Notes under the pieces: model-generated
The model's input: only the letters and a program-made list of their open reading frames with translations
What the model was told of the DNA's origin: nothing
The model's database searches: none
Assembly (NCBI GenBank): GCA_013812695.1
Contig: JACCSZ010000196.1
Location: 1-7,168, forward strand
DNA: 7,168 bases
Direction of reading: 5' to 3'
From: Gemmatimonadales bacterium
Lineage (GTDB): Bacteria; Gemmatimonadota; Gemmatimonadetes; Gemmatimonadales; GWC2-71-9
In this document: positions 6,123 to 7,168 of the stretch, piece by piece
Layout of the letters: every line of letters starts with the position of its first letter
How positions within the stretch are numbered: the first letter of the stretch is position 1
Translations under genes and position numbers: made by a program

Positions 6123-6158
6123 CTCCCTTCGGGGATCCCGCGGCCGGCTCGCTTTTCT
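6113..6158 (+). terminator. Intrinsic terminator or attenuator with UUCG tetraloop
   Basis: GCCGGCCGCG (6113-6122) and CGCGGCCGGC (6139-6148) form a perfect 10-bp stem. Within it, TCCC (6124-6127) and GGGA (6132-6135) close a C(UUCG)G loop, an extra-stable tetraloop. TCGCTTTTCT follows, with TTTT at 6153-6156, which is a fair T-tract for a genome this GC-rich. It lies 113 bases after the formyltransferase stop and 61 bases before the sulfurtransferase ATG. It could therefore end the upstream operon, act as an attenuator for the downstream gene, or both. Confidence 0.65.
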
Positions 6159-6218
6159 GCCGGCTACGCCGGAGGCATTGCCAGGATTCATCCGCTCACG
6201 CGCGTCCAGGAGGCAGTC

Positions 6219-7112
6219 ATGACCACCGCAGCAACCGCCCCGTCGGTCACCCCGATCGAGGAGCGCGGCTACGCCCACCCCGACGTGCTGGTGTCAACCG
6301 ACTGGGTGGCCCGGCACCTGAACGATCCGAAGGTCCGCCTGGTGGAGTCGAACGAAGACATCCTGCTCTACGACACCGGGCACATCCCGGGTGCGGTCAA
6401 GATCGACTGGACGACCGATCTCAACGATCAGACCGTCCGAGACTACGTCGACAGCGCCCGCCTGCAGACGCTGCTTCGCTCGAAGGGCATCGACGACGAC
6501 ACGATGATCGTGTTCTATGGCGACAAGAACAACTGGTGGGCCACGTATGCCCTCTGGGTGCTGCAGCTCTTCGGGATCACCAACGTGAAGATCCTCGACG
6601 GCGGCCGGCTTCGCTGGGCGGACGAGGGACGAGAGCTCACGACCGAGACCCGGAGCTATCCGGCCGGCAGCATCACCGTGGGCGAGCGGAACGACGAGCG
6701 GATCCGCGCCTTCCGCGAGGACGTGCTCGAGCACCTGAAAACCAAGGGACAGCTCGTGGATGTGCGGAGCCCCGAGGAGTACCGGGGAGAGAAGACCCAC
6801 ATGCCCGAGTATCCGCAGGAGGGCTGTCTTCGGGGCGGGCACATCCCCGGGGCCAAGAGCGTGCCGTGGGCCAAGGCGATCGATCCGGAGACCCACACAT
6901 TCAAGTCGGCGGCGGACCTGCGGAAGCTGTACGAGCAGGACAACGGCCTCAAGAAGGACCGGGACACGATCGCGTACTGCCGGATCGGAGAGCGCTCGTC
7001 GCACACCTGGTTCGCGCTGACGTATCTGCTCGGGCACGAGAAGGTGCGGAACTACGACGGGTCGTGGACGGAGTGGGGGAACGCGGTCAGGTTGCCGGTG
7101 GAGAAGCCGTAG
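6219..7112 (+). CDS. Thiosulfate sulfurtransferase (two-domain rhodanese, CysA2-like)
   Basis: This 297-residue tandem rhodanese is very close in pattern to mycobacterial CysA2/CysA3. The N-terminal domain (about 22-145; VLVSTDWVARHL, YDTGHIPGAVKIDW, FYGDKNNWWATYALW, KILDGGRLRW) lacks the catalytic cysteine, as is normal. The C-terminal domain (about 170-295; LVDVRSPEEYRG, RGGHIPGAKSVPW) carries the active-site loop C254-R-I-G-E-R-S. The CRxGxR-type loop is typical of thiosulfate sulfurtransferases, unlike the CGSGVT-type loop of mercaptopyruvate enzymes. It would transfer sulfane sulfur from thiosulfate to cyanide or a cellular thiol, in the cytoplasm; no signal peptide is seen. The ATG at 6219 has a perfect AGGAGG at 6208-6213 with five bases between. 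A structured leader with its own promoter precedes it and suggests cysteine-responsive control. Its last 26 bases overlap a convergent gene. Confidence 0.93.
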   Translation: MTTAATAPSVTPIEERGYAHPDVLVSTDWVARHLNDPKVRLVESNEDILLYDTGHIPGAVKIDWTTDLNDQTVRDYVDSARLQTLLRSKGIDDDTMIVFYGDKNNWWATYALWVLQLFGITNVKILDGGRLRWADEGRELTTETRSYPAGSITVGERNDERIRAFREDVLEHLKTKGQLVDVRSPEEYRGEKTHMPEYPQEGCLRGGHIPGAKSVPWAKAIDPETHTFKSAADLRKLYEQDNGLKKDRDTIAYCRIGERSSHTWFALTYLLGHEKVRNYDGSWTEWGNAVRLPVEKP

Positions 7113-7168
7113 AGTCGCGCGCGGCCAGAATCACATCCGGCACGTTCGTCACGATCCCCGCCACCCCC
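7087..7168 (-). CDS. Glycerophosphodiester phosphodiesterase, C-terminal fragment (probable)
   Basis: Reading the minus strand from the window edge gives 26 residues beginning GVAGIVTNVPDVILAARD and ending at TGA (complement of 7087-7089). The G-V-x-G-I-hydrophobic-T-N-x-P-D element is the typical last strand of the GDPD TIM barrel, which hydrolyses glycerophosphodiesters to glycerol-3-phosphate and an alcohol. It faces the sulfurtransferase gene tail to tail and overlaps it by 26 bases. The catalytic residues lie outside the window, so the call rests on one short motif. Confidence 0.6.
   Translation of the reverse strand, partial: GVAGIVTNVPDVILAARDSTASPPAT

Noticed and set aside
6160..6172. 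CCGGC-TAC-GCCGG hairpin as a second terminator
   Set aside because: The 5-bp stem with a 3-base loop has no T-tract after it. It lies 35 bases before the ribosome site and may be incidental GC-rich structure.
6001..6218. A known metabolite riboswitch (SAM, cobalamin, TPP, ZTP, fluoride) or a structural RNA such as 6S or SRP RNA
   Set aside because: I looked for the conserved cores I know and found none. The uORF plus alternative hairpins explains the region better.
1..7168. Mobile element, CRISPR array, defence system or prophage genes
   Set aside because: No transposase or integrase motifs, no regularly spaced repeats, no terminal inverted repeats and no nuclease/ATPase gene pairs were seen.

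Overview
The window is GC-rich, about 70% by eye, with strong G/C bias at third codon positions. Its gene types are a carboxypeptidase-Q-like M28 peptidase, a CBM9/DUF5916 outer-membrane protein, a PadR regulator with a glycine/arginine-rich N-terminus, and promoters of the TTGACA-N17/18-TAAGWT form. I infer an uncultured soil or sediment member of Gemmatimonadota or a close relative. No rRNA, tRNA, CRISPR array, insertion sequence or integrase is visible.

Layout, left to right. Bases 1-216 are the 3' end of an M28 peptidase gene (+). A short intergenic stretch holds a strong promoter whose -10 box is overlapped by one of two AGATATATCG copies. It drives a padR-type repressor (402-971) and a tightly linked gene for a small membrane/coiled-coil protein (980-1225). 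Next comes a CBM9/DUF5916 gene (1363-3270). It looks cut at about 3142 and runs out of frame into a GNAT acetyltransferase gene that has no proper start. The GNAT gene, a Wzx/MOP-type flippase gene (3692-5167) and an N-formyltransferase gene (5164-6000) are joined by stop/start overlaps. They look like the tail of a surface-polysaccharide operon. After a structured leader (about 6001-6218) lies a CysA2-type thiosulfate sulfurtransferase gene (6219-7112). Its 3' end overlaps a convergent gene, of which only the C-terminus of a probable glycerophosphodiester phosphodiesterase is in the window.

The most interesting signal is the leader of the sulfurtransferase gene. A TTGACA/TAAGTT promoter inside the end of the formyltransferase gene places the transcript start almost on an ATG. 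That ATG opens a 22-codon ORF containing Cys-Arg-Cys, with both cysteines encoded by TGT, which is the minority cysteine codon here. Downstream lie four segments that can pair as 1:2, 2:3 or 3:4. The 3:4 pairing is a terminator-like hairpin with a UUCG tetraloop followed by TTTT. This matches classical amino-acid attenuation and parallels the leaderless cysteine uORFs known in mycobacteria. It is a hypothesis from sequence only.

The second point is the DUF5916/GNAT junction. Both genes appear to be missing sequence at the same place, so the region is either a real deletion fusion or an assembly chimera.
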